Shown here: positions 42,157 to 51,199 of the stretch, in pieces
Layout: each line of letters opens with the position of its first letter
Position numbering within the stretch: position 1 is the first letter of the stretch
Notes under the pieces: generated by a model
The model's input: only the letters and a program-made list of their open reading frames with translations
Database searches by the model: none
Told to the model about the DNA's origin: nothing
Assembly (NCBI GenBank): GCA_025454255.1
Contig: JALOOU010000014.1
Location: 1-64,000 of the forward strand
Direction of reading: 5' to 3'
Length of the DNA stretch: 64,000 bases
Source: Desulfobacterales bacterium
GTDB taxonomy: Bacteria; Desulfobacterota; Desulfobacteria; Desulfobacterales; SpSt-501
Translations under genes and position numbers: made by a program

Positions 42157-42742
42157 GGGCGAACGCCTCCGGGAACAGGATCCGGTCTACCAGTTCGCAC
42201 AGGATGTGGCCCATGGTGATGTGGGTTTCCTGGATGCGGGCGGTGACGGCCGAATCGACGGTGAGGAGGAGGTCGGCGGCCTCGGCGAGCCTGCCGCCGC
42301 GGCCGGTCATGCCGATGGTGGCGAGCCCCCGGCGCCGGGCGGCCAGAAGGGCCGCGACCACGTTGGGTGAGTTGCCGCTGGTGCTGATGGCCCAGGCCAG
42401 GTCGCCTTCCGCGCCGAGGGCGTTGATCTGCTTTGCGAAAACATCCTCGAAGCGGTAGTCGTTGCCGACGGCGGTGAGGATGGAGCTGTCCGTGGTCAAG
42501 GCCAGCGCGGCCAGCGGGGGGCGCTCGAGCCGGAAGCGGTTCACGAACTCCGCGGCAAGGTGCTGGGCGTCTGCGGCGCTGCCGCCGTTGCCGAAGATCA
42601 AAACTTTGCGGCCGGCCGCCATGACGGCGGCGATCATCTCGGCGCCGCGCCGCAGGCGCCCACTGTTTTCCGATATGGCGCCGCGCTTGACGCGCAGGCT
42701 CTCTTCCAGGATGTCGGTGATGATCCGGTCGGGGTCGATCAT
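42146..42742 (-). CDS. gmhA: phosphoheptose isomerase
   Basis: A 198-residue SIS-domain protein: FGNGGSAADAQHLAAEFVNRF, SILTAVGND, STSGNSPNVVAAL and the C-terminal QETHITMGHILCELVD. It converts sedoheptulose-7-phosphate to heptose-7-phosphate for lipopolysaccharide core, so the cell is Gram-negative. Other heptose genes are not adjacent. Confidence 0.95.
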   Translation of the reverse strand: MIDPDRIITDILEESLRVKRGAISENSGRLRRGAEMIAAVMAAGRKVLIFGNGGSAADAQHLAAEFVNRFRLERPPLAALALTTDSSILTAVGNDYRFEDVFAKQINALGAEGDLAWAISTSGNSPNVVAALLAARRRGLATIGMTGRGGRLAEAADLLLTVDSAVTARIQETHITMGHILCELVDRILFPEAFAHET

Positions 42743-42757
42743 GCGCGGGGCTCCTCT

Positions 42758-44092
42758 TTACGTGGCCTCCCCCATCCGGGCGCGCACGCGGCGGATCTCC
42801 TCGGCGGCGTCGAACCCTAAGCCGGCGGCGGCCTCGAACTGGGCCAGGGCCTCCGCGAGCCGGTTCTGCTTGAGGTGCAGCGCGCCCAGGCGGTGGTGGA
42901 ACAGGGGGTTTTCCGGAGCGAGGATGACGCTCTCGCGGCAGAACACGAGGGAGATTTCAGGGTTTTCCCCCTTGCGGTCGAACAGCCAGCCTAAGCCGGA
43001 GAGGGCATGCGGGTCGCTGGGGTTGAACTGGAGCGCTTTTTTATAGGCGGCGATCGCCTTCTCCGGCAGGCTCAGCGCATCGTAGCAGTCGCCCAGGTGG
43101 CGATAGACCCCGCCGGATTTCGTGCGCAGGCGCGCGGCCCGCTCCAGAAGCTCGCGGGCGGCTTGCGGCCGGCCCAGTTCGAGCTGGAGGCTGCCGGCCT
43201 GGAAGAGGATTTCGAACACGTCGTGGCGCAGGGCCGCGGCCTTCTCCAGGTTCTCCAGGGCGGCTTCCCGGCGCCCGAGCAGCCGGTGCACCATGCCGGT
43301 GTTGTAGGCGGCCATGTAGTCGTTGGCGTCGAGCGCGGTGGCCGCCGCGAATTCGCCCAGCGCCGGCTCGTATTCGCCGCGCACGGCGTGGCAGACCCCC
43401 AGGCTGTTGTGCACGTTGACGTTGGCGGCGTCCAACGCGAGGGCCTGTTGGAACTCGCGGATGGCCGCCTCGGTGTCGCCGTGCTCGAAATGCCGGTCGC
43501 CGCTGATGTTCAGGCTGACCGCATCGAAGGCGACCCGTGCGCCCGGGCCGAAAAAGGCGGCATGGTCCAAGGCCTTGCGGGCGTTCTCGAGGGTTTCGTG
43601 AACCGCGTACCCCAGCGTGGGGTGCACGGCGACGCCGGCGGTGAGCGTCCGGCCGGTGCGGCCGCGGATTTTTTCCTGCAGCGAGCGGGCGGCGGCAAGC
43701 CCCTCCTCCGCCGTGTGGAGCGGCAGCAGGCCCGCCAGCAGCCCGCGATCCTCGACGCCCCAGAAGCCCTCGGCCTTGCGGCAACGCCGGTCCAGCTCAC
43801 GGGCCGCCTCCAGGTGTGCCTGCGGGTCGATGGCGGCGCGGTCGGCCTCGGGGCCCGGATCCGGGCGCAGGACAAGGGCGGCGAAGCGTGCGATCGTTTT
43901 CAACCGCCGGGTGCACGCCCCGCGCAGCCCGGTGCCCCAGAGCAGGTCGGGGAAATGGGGGCTCAGCCAGCCGCGGACCTCATCGCGGTCGAGCCCCAGC
44001 AGCGGGTCGAAGCGCCGCGCATCGGTCTGGGAGAGCAGGAAATGATCGCGCGAGCCTTCCCGGCGTGCAATTGTGCGTTTGCGTCTGGTCAT
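42758..44092 (-). CDS. TPR protein with degenerate GGDEF-like N-terminal region
   Basis: A 444-residue cytoplasmic protein. Residues 150-200 (LTAGVAVHPT ... ENARKALDHAAFFGPGARVAFD) resemble the last third of a GGDEF domain, without a GGDEF motif. Residues 205-430 contain about six tetratricopeptide repeats. A scaffold or cyclic-nucleotide-related role is inference. It starts 3 bases after selA. Confidence 0.75.
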   Translation of the reverse strand: MTRRKRTIARREGSRDHFLLSQTDARRFDPLLGLDRDEVRGWLSPHFPDLLWGTGLRGACTRRLKTIARFAALVLRPDPGPEADRAAIDPQAHLEAARELDRRCRKAEGFWGVEDRGLLAGLLPLHTAEEGLAAARSLQEKIRGRTGRTLTAGVAVHPTLGYAVHETLENARKALDHAAFFGPGARVAFDAVSLNISGDRHFEHGDTEAAIREFQQALALDAANVNVHNSLGVCHAVRGEYEPALGEFAAATALDANDYMAAYNTGMVHRLLGRREAALENLEKAAALRHDVFEILFQAGSLQLELGRPQAARELLERAARLRTKSGGVYRHLGDCYDALSLPEKAIAAYKKALQFNPSDPHALSGLGWLFDRKGENPEISLVFCRESVILAPENPLFHHRLGALHLKQNRLAEALAQFEAAAGLGFDAAEEIRRVRARMGEAT

Positions 44093-44095
44093 CGC

Positions 44096-45532
44096 TCAGG
44101 TCGCGCCCAGCACCGATGAAATCGCCGCCGCGATGATCGCGAGCTCGTCCTCCTGGACCGTGCGCATGTCCATGACGAAGGCGTCGTCTTCGATGCGGCC
44201 GATGACGGGCGGATCGTTGCGGCGCAGCTTCGCCTCCAGTGCATTGGCCGACATGCCGGCGATGCGCAACTTCAGGCAGCGGCTCGGCAGCTCGAGCAGG
44301 GGCAGCGAGCCGCCGCCGGCCTTCGAGGAGAGCTGGACGGTGTCGGTCGAGAGCCGGGCGTCGGCCAGCGCCGCCAGCAGCCGGGTGAGGTCCCGGGCGC
44401 GGGCGGCGAGGGACTCCTCCGTCGCGGTGAGCATGCGCAGCGTGGGGATGGCCGTGAGTGCGCGCGGCTCGTCCCGGTAGAGGCGCAGGGTGCCCTCGAG
44501 GGCCGCCAAGGTGAGCTTGTCGATGCGCAAGGCGCGGTTGATCGGGTTTTTGCGGATGCGCTCGACCATGGCGGTGCGGCCGACGATGATGCCGGCCTGG
44601 GGTCCGCCCAGCAGCTTGTCCCCGCTGAAGGTGACCACGTCCGCACCGCCGGCGACCGACTCCTGGACGGTCGGCTCCTTGCGCAGGCCGTATTTCGAAA
44701 AATCGACGAACGTGCCGCTGCCCAGGTCCTCCATGACCGGGACCCCGTGCCGGGACCCCAGCGCCGCCAGCTCGGCCAGCGGCACCTGGGCGGTGAAGCC
44801 GATGATGCTGTAGTTGCTCCAATGCACTTTCAGGAGCAGCGCGGTCTGGGGGTCGATGGCGTCCTCGTAGTCGCGCAGGTGGGTGCGGTTGGTCGTGCCG
44901 ACCTCCTTGAGGATCGCGCCGCTCTTGGCCATGACGTCCGGGATCCGGAACGACCCCCCGATTTCGACCAAGTCTCCGCGCGAAACGACCACGCTGCGCC
45001 CCCGGGCGATGGTCTCCAGGCTGATGAGCACCGCCCCGGCATTGTTGTTGACCACCATGGCGTCCTCGGCGCCGGTGATCTCGCACAGGAGGTCCCGCAC
45101 CGCCGAGTAGCGCGAGCCGCGGCGGCCCGCGGCGAGGTCGTACTCGAGATTGGAGTAGCGCCCGGCCACCGCCAGCATGCGCTCCACCGCCTCTTCGGCC
45201 AGCAGGGAGCGGCCGAGGTTGGTGTGGATCACGACGCCGGTTGCGTTCACCACGCGCCGCAGGTTGGGCATCATCGCCTGCCGGACGGCCTGTTTGGCCC
45301 GCTCCATCAGGGGCCCGTCGGCAGGCCCCGGCGCACGCGCGCCGCCGTCGTTCGCCAGTATGCGGCGTCGCTCGGCCTCGATCGCGGCGCGGATCGAGGC
45401 GACCAGCACCGCTGCGGGCACCCGCGCGAAGGCCGGATCGGACCTGGCGGCCGCGAGCATCTCATCGACGGCCGGAAGTTCGCGCAGCCGTTTCTTCTGG
45501 AGGTCGTCGGGGGGCACGGGAGCGGCCTTCAC
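44096..45532 (-). CDS. selA: L-seryl-tRNA(Sec) selenium transferase
   Basis: A 478-residue PLP enzyme of usual length: NATGVVIHTNLGRSLL, NNNAGAVLI, RGDLVEIGGSFRIPDVM, VHWSNYSIIGF and the PLP lysine in FSGDKLLGGPQAG. It converts Ser-tRNA(Sec) to Sec-tRNA, so the organism makes selenoproteins. selB, normally next to selA, is replaced here by a TPR gene; no selenoprotein with in-frame TGA was recognised in the window. I use the GTG at 45532, which overlaps the HDOD stop as GTGA. Confidence 0.93.
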   Translation of the reverse strand: MKAAPVPPDDLQKKRLRELPAVDEMLAAARSDPAFARVPAAVLVASIRAAIEAERRRILANDGGARAPGPADGPLMERAKQAVRQAMMPNLRRVVNATGVVIHTNLGRSLLAEEAVERMLAVAGRYSNLEYDLAAGRRGSRYSAVRDLLCEITGAEDAMVVNNNAGAVLISLETIARGRSVVVSRGDLVEIGGSFRIPDVMAKSGAILKEVGTTNRTHLRDYEDAIDPQTALLLKVHWSNYSIIGFTAQVPLAELAALGSRHGVPVMEDLGSGTFVDFSKYGLRKEPTVQESVAGGADVVTFSGDKLLGGPQAGIIVGRTAMVERIRKNPINRALRIDKLTLAALEGTLRLYRDEPRALTAIPTLRMLTATEESLAARARDLTRLLAALADARLSTDTVQLSSKAGGGSLPLLELPSRCLKLRIAGMSANALEAKLRRNDPPVIGRIEDDAFVMDMRTVQEDELAIIAAAISSVLGAT

Positions 45533-46881
45533 GCCTGGAGCGCCTTTTCGGGAGAGGTGTCGAACACCTGCATCGGGATCAAATCCACCACCTGTTCCAG
45601 CTGCCCGCAGGCAAGGCCGATGGCGGCCAGGCGGGGCGCCAACAGGGCGGCGTTCAATTTTCCCAGCTGCAGCCCGGCGCGGAAGCAGGACATGAGAAAA
45701 TTGGCCAGGAAGACGATGTGGGCCAGCGCCGGCTGCTGCAAGGCCCGCTCCGGGACGTGGTGATGGCGGATGGACTCTGCGAGCGAGTCCGGAAGCGACC
45801 AGCGCTGCGCCAGGCGCAGGCCGATTTCGGCGTGGTCGAGCCCGAACACCTCGCGTTCGGCCTGCGTGAAATCCAGCGCTTGATCCTCGGACAGGCGGCG
45901 GTAGAACTGCGGGGCGGCGCGGCTGAGGAGCTGGTCCAGCGCCACCTTGCCGATGTCGTGCAGCAGCCCGGCCGTGTAGGCCAGCGCCGGGTTGGCGCGG
46001 CCGGTGAGGTGGGCCAGTTTTTCCGCCACCACGGCGGTGCCCACGGCGTGGTGGAAGAGCCCGCCTTTGCACAGGGAGTAGCCCCTGCTCGGCTGGTCGA
46101 AGAACCCGTCGACGGCCGCGGTGACCACGTATCGCATCAGCAGGTTCACCCCCAGGTACATGAGCGCATGCTCAAGGGAATCGATGCGGTTTCGGCTGGC
46201 AAACATCACCGAGTTGGCCAGCTGGAGCGTGCGGGCGCTGAGAACCTGGTCCTTGCGGATCTCGCCGGTGAGGATGCGAAGGTCGACTTCCTGCTGCGCA
46301 TCGGCCAGCTGCATGATTTTCAAGGCGACCTGGGGGATCGGAAGCAGCCGCTCGAGGCCCTGGTCGATCTCTGCGGTCTCCGGAAGGGGGACCGGGGCGG
46401 GGGCCTCTTCGAAAACCGGGTCGCTGGCTGCGACGCTGCAGCTCAAGGTGCGCATGTCCAGGCTCAGGCGGGTCCCCGACATCCCGCCGGTATCGACCCT
46501 GGCAAGGGCGATGCCCTCCTGCTGCAGGAGGGCTTGGGCGATGTCGGCCGTGCGGCCGCCGATGTTGAGACTGATGTCCAGCGCGCCCACGGGGCCGACC
46601 AGTGCGCCGCCGGCGATGGTGGCCTTGAGCCGCTCCGGCCGGGCGCCGGTTTCGCACAGCGCCTTCAAAAAAAGCGGCAGCCCGGTGGAGGCGTATTTCT
46701 CGGGCTGAAAGGCCCCGCCGAGGCTCACCGGCTGCGGCAGCAGAAAATGGGCCATGCCGCCGATGCCGTGCGTTTCGTCCACCAGGGCGATGCCGACGCA
46801 TGTGGCCAGATAGGCCTCTAAAACCAGCGGCTGCCTGGCGCCGACGAAAAAGCTGCCCGCACTGACGTGGCGATGTTCCAT
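45529..46881 (-). CDS. CheD-HDOD fusion signalling protein
   Basis: A 450-residue protein. Residues 15-155 are a CheD-like domain with the active Cys and His in ATCVGIALVDETHGIGGMAHFLLP (deamidase of chemoreceptors). Residues 180-400 are an HDOD domain (IPQVALKIMQLA, LQLANSVMF, AGLLHDIGK). It may link chemoreceptor adaptation with a regulatory output. Located upstream of selA with translational overlap. Confidence 0.86.
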   Translation of the reverse strand: MEHRHVSAGSFFVGARQPLVLEAYLATCVGIALVDETHGIGGMAHFLLPQPVSLGGAFQPEKYASTGLPLFLKALCETGARPERLKATIAGGALVGPVGALDISLNIGGRTADIAQALLQQEGIALARVDTGGMSGTRLSLDMRTLSCSVAASDPVFEEAPAPVPLPETAEIDQGLERLLPIPQVALKIMQLADAQQEVDLRILTGEIRKDQVLSARTLQLANSVMFASRNRIDSLEHALMYLGVNLLMRYVVTAAVDGFFDQPSRGYSLCKGGLFHHAVGTAVVAEKLAHLTGRANPALAYTAGLLHDIGKVALDQLLSRAAPQFYRRLSEDQALDFTQAEREVFGLDHAEIGLRLAQRWSLPDSLAESIRHHHVPERALQQPALAHIVFLANFLMSCFRAGLQLGKLNAALLAPRLAAIGLACGQLEQVVDLIPMQVFDTSPEKALQA

Positions 46882-47066
46882 GGAGGAGGGTGAAGGTTAG
46901 AGTATGATCGTGTGACGACCGGCAAAAAGTACCACGCCGCGCTTGAGGATTCAACGCTTTTCTCCGAAAATTCTTTCTGCCGGCCGCTATTTGGGGTATG
47001 CTGTGCAACATGCATCCCGGCGACGGGGCCCGGGCATGCTGACCCACAACAAAGGAGTTGCATCGG

Positions 47067-48119
47067 ATGCAGGCCATTCTGGTCACCGGCGGCTGCGGGT
47101 TCATCGGCTCGAATTTCATCCGCTACCTTTTGACCGAAAGCGGCTATGAGGGGCGGGTGGTCAACCTCGACAAGCTCACCTACGCCGGCAACCCGGAGAA
47201 CCTGGAAGAGATCGCGCGGCAGGCCGGGCAGCGCTACCGCTTCGCCAAGGGCGACATCTGCGACCCGGCCGCGGTCCGCGCCATTTTTCAGCGCGAACGC
47301 ATCGACGCCGTCTGCCATTTCGCCGCCGAATCCCACGTGGACCGTTCGATCGTCGGACCGGGCGCCTTCATCGAAACCAACGTCCAGGGCACCTTCACGC
47401 TGCTGGAGGTCGCGCGCGAGTTTGCCGCAGACGTGAAGCTGTTTCACCACGTGAGCACCGATGAGGTCTACGGGTCGTTGGGGCCGGTCGGCTATTTCAC
47501 CGAGGAGACGGCCTACCGGCCCAACAGCCCCTACTCCGCCTCCAAGGCCGCCTCGGACCATCTGGTGCGGGCCTACCACCACACCTACGGGCTGCCGGTG
47601 ACCGTATCCAACTGCTCCAACAATTACGGCCCCTACCAGTTCCCGGAGAAGCTGATTCCGCTGATGATCCTGAATGCGGCCGAGGGCAAGCCGCTGCCGG
47701 TTTACGGGGAGGGGCGCAACGTGCGCGACTGGCTGCACGTGGCCGACCACTGCCGGGCGGTGTGGGCGGTGATGCAGCGCGGCAGAAGAGGGCAGACCTA
47801 CAACATCGGCGGCCGCTGCGAGCGGGTCAACATAGACACGGTGACCCTCATCTGCGACCTGGTCGACGAGATGCTGCCCGACCCGGGCGCCGGGCCGCGC
47901 CGACGGCTGATCACCTTCGTCAAGGACCGGCCGGGCCACGACCTGCGCTACGCCATCGACTGCCGCAAGATCGAAACCGAGCTGGGCTGGCAGCCGCGGG
48001 AAACCTTCGAGAGCGGGCTGCGCCAGACGATCCAATGGTACCTCGATCATCGCGAATGGGTGGAGCGGGTTCGCAGCGGGGAGTACCAGCGCTGGGTGAA
48101 GCTGCACTACGGTGCCTGA
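47067..48119 (+). CDS. rfbB: dTDP-glucose 4,6-dehydratase
   Basis: A 350-residue extended [41 protein letters not shown] and [15 protein letters not shown] with Tyr and Lys. It converts dTDP-glucose to the 4-keto-6-deoxy sugar, the step after RfbA. The ATG at 47067 lies 9 bases after AAAGGAG; a TTG at 47058 is unlikely. A large palindromic element starts one base after the stop codon. Confidence 0.96.
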   Translation: MQAILVTGGCGFIGSNFIRYLLTESGYEGRVVNLDKLTYAGNPENLEEIARQAGQRYRFAKGDICDPAAVRAIFQRERIDAVCHFAAESHVDRSIVGPGAFIETNVQGTFTLLEVAREFAADVKLFHHVSTDEVYGSLGPVGYFTEETAYRPNSPYSASKAASDHLVRAYHHTYGLPVTVSNCSNNYGPYQFPEKLIPLMILNAAEGKPLPVYGEGRNVRDWLHVADHCRAVWAVMQRGRRGQTYNIGGRCERVNIDTVTLICDLVDEMLPDPGAGPRRRLITFVKDRPGHDLRYAIDCRKIETELGWQPRETFESGLRQTIQWYLDHREWVERVRSGEYQRWVKLHYGA

Positions 48120-48233
48120 CGCTGCGAGAAGGCTACGTTCCGCGTTGCGCTTCAGCTCGCCAGTGCTGCGGCGTACGAAAGTACGCCTCGCACTGCGAGC
48201 TTCGCGCGCCTTGAACGTGGCCTTCTCGCAGCG
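48120..48233. repeat. 114-base palindromic element (MITE/REP-like)
   Basis: Arms 48120-48140 and 48213-48233 pair over 21 bases with one mismatch. The centre folds further, ending in GGCGTAC-GAAA-GTACGCC (48170-48187). It starts immediately after the rfbB stop and ends 73 bases before pyrF. It may act as an RNA hairpin stabilising or ending the rfbB message, or be a dispersed repeat. No transposase lies in the window. Confidence 0.85.
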
Positions 48234-48306
48234 CCAGGAAAGTTGCGCGATGCGTGAAAATGGGATTATGATCGATGTTCGAACTCCAAGCACCATCGGA
48301 CAGGCG

Positions 48307-49077
48307 ATGATGAAAGACCCCTGCAAACACCCCAAAGACTACATCATCTTCCCGCTGGACGTGCCCTCGGAGAGCGAAGCGCAGCGCTGCGTGGAGCTGC
48401 TGGCCGATGCAGTGGGCATGTTCAAGGTCGGGCTCGAGGTGTTCATCCGCTGCGGCCCGGCCATCGTCCGCTTCATCCATTCCGCCGGGGCCGCCGGGGT
48501 CTTTCTGGACCTGAAGCTGCACGACATACCGGCCACGGTGTCGCGGGCCATGGCCGGGGTGGCGGAGCTGGGCGTGCGCCTGGCCACGGTGCACTGCGGC
48601 GAAACCCCGCGCATGATGGAGGCCGCCGTGGCTGCCAGCCGCGGCCGCGTCGGCGTCCTCGGCATCACGGTGCTGACCAGCGTGACGGCCGCGGAGCTCG
48701 CCGCTTCAAGCGGGCGGCCGGAGCAGGCGGGCGACCTGGAGGGTGTGGTGCGGCAGCGGGCGCGGATGGCCCGGCAGGCCGGCTGCGCCGGGGTCGTCTG
48801 CTCGGGCCTGGAGGCGGGTGCGATCAAGGCGGAATTCGGCCGGGATTTCATCACCGTGACCCCGGGCATCCGCCCGCTGTGGGCGGCCGGGGCGGCCGAC
48901 GACCAGCGGCGGGTCACCACCCCGGCCGAGGCGGTGCGCTGCGGGTCGGACTACATCGTCATCGGCCGGCCCATCCGAGATGCGAAGGACCCGCGGGATG
49001 CCGCGCGCCGCATCGCCGATGAGATCGCCGCTGCCGCCGGCCGTCGCGGCGCCGCACTGCCTGCGGTCGGTTCCTAG
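48307..49077 (+). CDS. pyrF: orotidine-5'-phosphate decarboxylase
   Basis: A 256-residue TIM-barrel enzyme: IFPLDVPS, the catalytic FLDLKLHDIPATVSRA (Asp-Lys-Asp network), GITVLTS and VTPGIRP plus YIVIGRPIRDAKDP. It makes UMP in pyrimidine synthesis. Start 48307 (ATGATG) is chosen because GGACAGG precedes it; the longer frame to 48112 lies inside the palindromic element. Confidence 0.95.
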   Translation: MMKDPCKHPKDYIIFPLDVPSESEAQRCVELLADAVGMFKVGLEVFIRCGPAIVRFIHSAGAAGVFLDLKLHDIPATVSRAMAGVAELGVRLATVHCGETPRMMEAAVAASRGRVGVLGITVLTSVTAAELAASSGRPEQAGDLEGVVRQRARMARQAGCAGVVCSGLEAGAIKAEFGRDFITVTPGIRPLWAAGAADDQRRVTTPAEAVRCGSDYIVIGRPIRDAKDPRDAARRIADEIAAAAGRRGAALPAVGS

Positions 49078-49107
49078 ACGGGCGCACCCGCAAAGACCCG
49101 GCGCCGC

Positions 49108-49785
49108 TCACTCCTTCCAGCGGTCGATGTCGATGATCCCCACCTTGGCGGCGTAGCGGATCAGCTCGAAGCTGCTGTGCACCCCCAGTTTGCGCATGAT
49201 GCTAGTGCGGTGGTTCTCGACGGTTTTGGGGCTGATGAACAAGCGCTCGCCGATCGTCCGCAGCGATTGGCCCTCGGCCAGCAGCGCCAGGATCTCCTGC
49301 TCGCGGACGGTCAGGGACTCGTAGTCCGGATCCCGCGTGGAGCGCGGGGCGACGTTCAGGCCCGCCAGCTTCTGGACCACCTTCTGGGACATCGCCGAGT
49401 CCATGAAATACTCACCCCGCAGGACGAACTCGATGGCCTGCAGCAGCCGTTCGGCGGCCGACTCCTTGGTCACGAAGCCGGTCGCCCCGGCCTGGAAGGC
49501 CTTGACGATGTAGTCGACCTTGGAGTGCATCGTGACCATCATCACGCGGGTCTGGGGCAGGCGTTTGCGCAGCTGACGGGTCAGTTCAATGCCGGTCTGG
49601 TCCGGCAGGGAGATGTCCACCAAGACGAGCTTCGGCCGCAGCGCGGCGGCCAATTGCAGGGCCTCGTCGCCGCGGCCGGCCTCCCCGACGACCTCGTATG
49701 CCGGGTTGCGGGAGATGATGGCTTTAAGCCCCTCCCGAAACAACGCGTGGTCGTCGACGATCAGGATGCTCTGCCTGCCGGCCAT
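49108..49785 (-). CDS. NarL/FixJ-type response regulator
   Basis: A 225-residue protein: receiver domain (DDHALFREGL, Asp in LVLVDISLPD, Thr/Ser and Lys in TKES) and a LuxR-type helix-turn-helix (LTVREQEILALLAEGQSLRTIGERL, SPKTVENHRTSIMRKLGV). It is four bases downstream of the MEDS histidine kinase gene, so the two form a two-component system. Confidence 0.95.
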   Translation of the reverse strand: MAGRQSILIVDDHALFREGLKAIISRNPAYEVVGEAGRGDEALQLAAALRPKLVLVDISLPDQTGIELTRQLRKRLPQTRVMMVTMHSKVDYIVKAFQAGATGFVTKESAAERLLQAIEFVLRGEYFMDSAMSQKVVQKLAGLNVAPRSTRDPDYESLTVREQEILALLAEGQSLRTIGERLFISPKTVENHRTSIMRKLGVHSSFELIRYAAKVGIIDIDRWKE

Positions 49786-49789
49786 GCGA

Positions 49790-51130
49790 TCACCCCCTGC
49801 GCGGCAACTTGATGAGGATGCGGGTCCCCCGTCCCGGCGTGGAGGCCACGATCATGACGCCGCCGAGCAGCGCGGTTCGCTCCTGCAGGCTGCGCAGCCC
49901 CATGCGTTTTTCGGAATCCATCTCCCGCGCGCGCTTTTCGACGTCGAAGCCGATGCCGTTGTCCTCGATTCTCAGAAGGATGTTCGGGTGCGCCGCCGTC
50001 AGCTTGACGACGGCCTCGGTCGCCGCGGCGTGTTTGTAGATGTTGTTTAACCCCTCCTGGAGCATGCGGTAGAGATTGATCTGGGTGTCAACGTCGAGCG
50101 TGAGCGCCTCGATGCCGGCGAACCGGTAATCCACGTGGATGCCCGTTTTTTCGAAAAACTCATCGCACACCGTGGCCATGGCCGGCACGATCCCCATCTC
50201 ATCGAGCCCCGGAGGGCGCAGGTCGTAGGCCAGGTCGCGGATGGCGCGGATCGAACGGTCGAGCAGTCCGGAGAGGGCGCCCACCTTGGCACCCGTCCCG
50301 GCAGCGGCCGGAGGGAGGCCGTCGAAGAGGGTTTCCAGCGATAGCCGGATCGTGGAGAGGTCCTGGCCCACCCGATCGTGCAGCTCCCGCGATATCAGGC
50401 AGCGCTCGTCTTCCTGGGTTTGCATAAGCTTGCGGGTCAGCGTCCGGATCTGGGTTTCGGAGCGCTGGCGTTCGCGCAGATGCCCGATCCAGCTGTTCAG
50501 CTTGACGACCGCCGGGTCGGCGGCCGCGACCGTTCGCGGCGGCATGTGATAGAAGTTGTCGTAGAGTTCGGTGCCGATGGCTGCCAGCGGGTGGGCCTCG
50601 AGCACGCCCAGCAGCAGCGGCGCGTCGAAACGGCGCCGATCGTATTGGCAAAGGGCGAGGCAGCCGCTGCCGGGCAGCCAGGCGTCGAGCGCCGACTCGG
50701 CTTCGACCAGCCGCTCGGGGCCGGGCTGTTCCGCGAACCGCCGGCTCATTTCGATTGCGATTCTAAGGCCGCTGTAGCCTTGCGCGCGCGCCGGCCCGAT
50801 CTCGGCCTGCACCCGTGCGGCCATCCCTTTCAGGTCCACGGCGCCCCCGCGCCGGGCGAAGCGCTCCGCCGGCAGAATCCGGATCTGGCCGCTTTGCTCG
50901 CGGGGGCCCACCTGGACCCCGTCCGCATCGAGGTAGGCCCGGATCTGTTCGGCGCCATGGGCCTCGGTCAGGCAGAGCAGTTTTTCATGGCGTTCGAGGC
51001 CGTGGCGCATGAAGGCGGCGGTCAGGGCCCGGTGCTCCTGCTCGGATTCGAACAAGAAGCAGACGTGCGCCCCGGGGCGAAGCCCCCAGAGCCTCTGCTC
51101 CCACTCGGAATTCTGCCGGTGTGCGCTCAT
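49790..51130 (-). CDS. MEDS-domain histidine kinase (HisKA_3 type)
   Basis: A 446-residue soluble kinase. Residues 10-185 are a MEDS sensory domain (GAHVCFLFESEQEHRAL, YSGLRIAIEMSRRF); the phospho-His is in ISRELHDRVGQDLS (HisKA_3), and the ATPase has RIEDNGIGFD and GMGLRSL-like MGLRSLQERT. No membrane helix, so it senses a cytoplasmic signal. It is 69 bases downstream of the PocR gene and may regulate the ole genes (inference). Confidence 0.92.
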   Translation of the reverse strand: MSAHRQNSEWEQRLWGLRPGAHVCFLFESEQEHRALTAAFMRHGLERHEKLLCLTEAHGAEQIRAYLDADGVQVGPREQSGQIRILPAERFARRGGAVDLKGMAARVQAEIGPARAQGYSGLRIAIEMSRRFAEQPGPERLVEAESALDAWLPGSGCLALCQYDRRRFDAPLLLGVLEAHPLAAIGTELYDNFYHMPPRTVAAADPAVVKLNSWIGHLRERQRSETQIRTLTRKLMQTQEDERCLISRELHDRVGQDLSTIRLSLETLFDGLPPAAAGTGAKVGALSGLLDRSIRAIRDLAYDLRPPGLDEMGIVPAMATVCDEFFEKTGIHVDYRFAGIEALTLDVDTQINLYRMLQEGLNNIYKHAAATEAVVKLTAAHPNILLRIEDNGIGFDVEKRAREMDSEKRMGLRSLQERTALLGGVMIVASTPGRGTRILIKLPRRG

Positions 51131-51199
51131 CTGCTCCCCGTCATCTCGGTGGGGGCCCTGCTGCCGCCCATGCCGCTCGACGGGCAGAGCCGGTTGTGG

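Noticed and set aside
44096..46881. Selenoprotein gene next to selA
   Set aside because: No gene in the neighbourhood shows a frame continuing through an in-frame TGA with a plausible homology on both sides.
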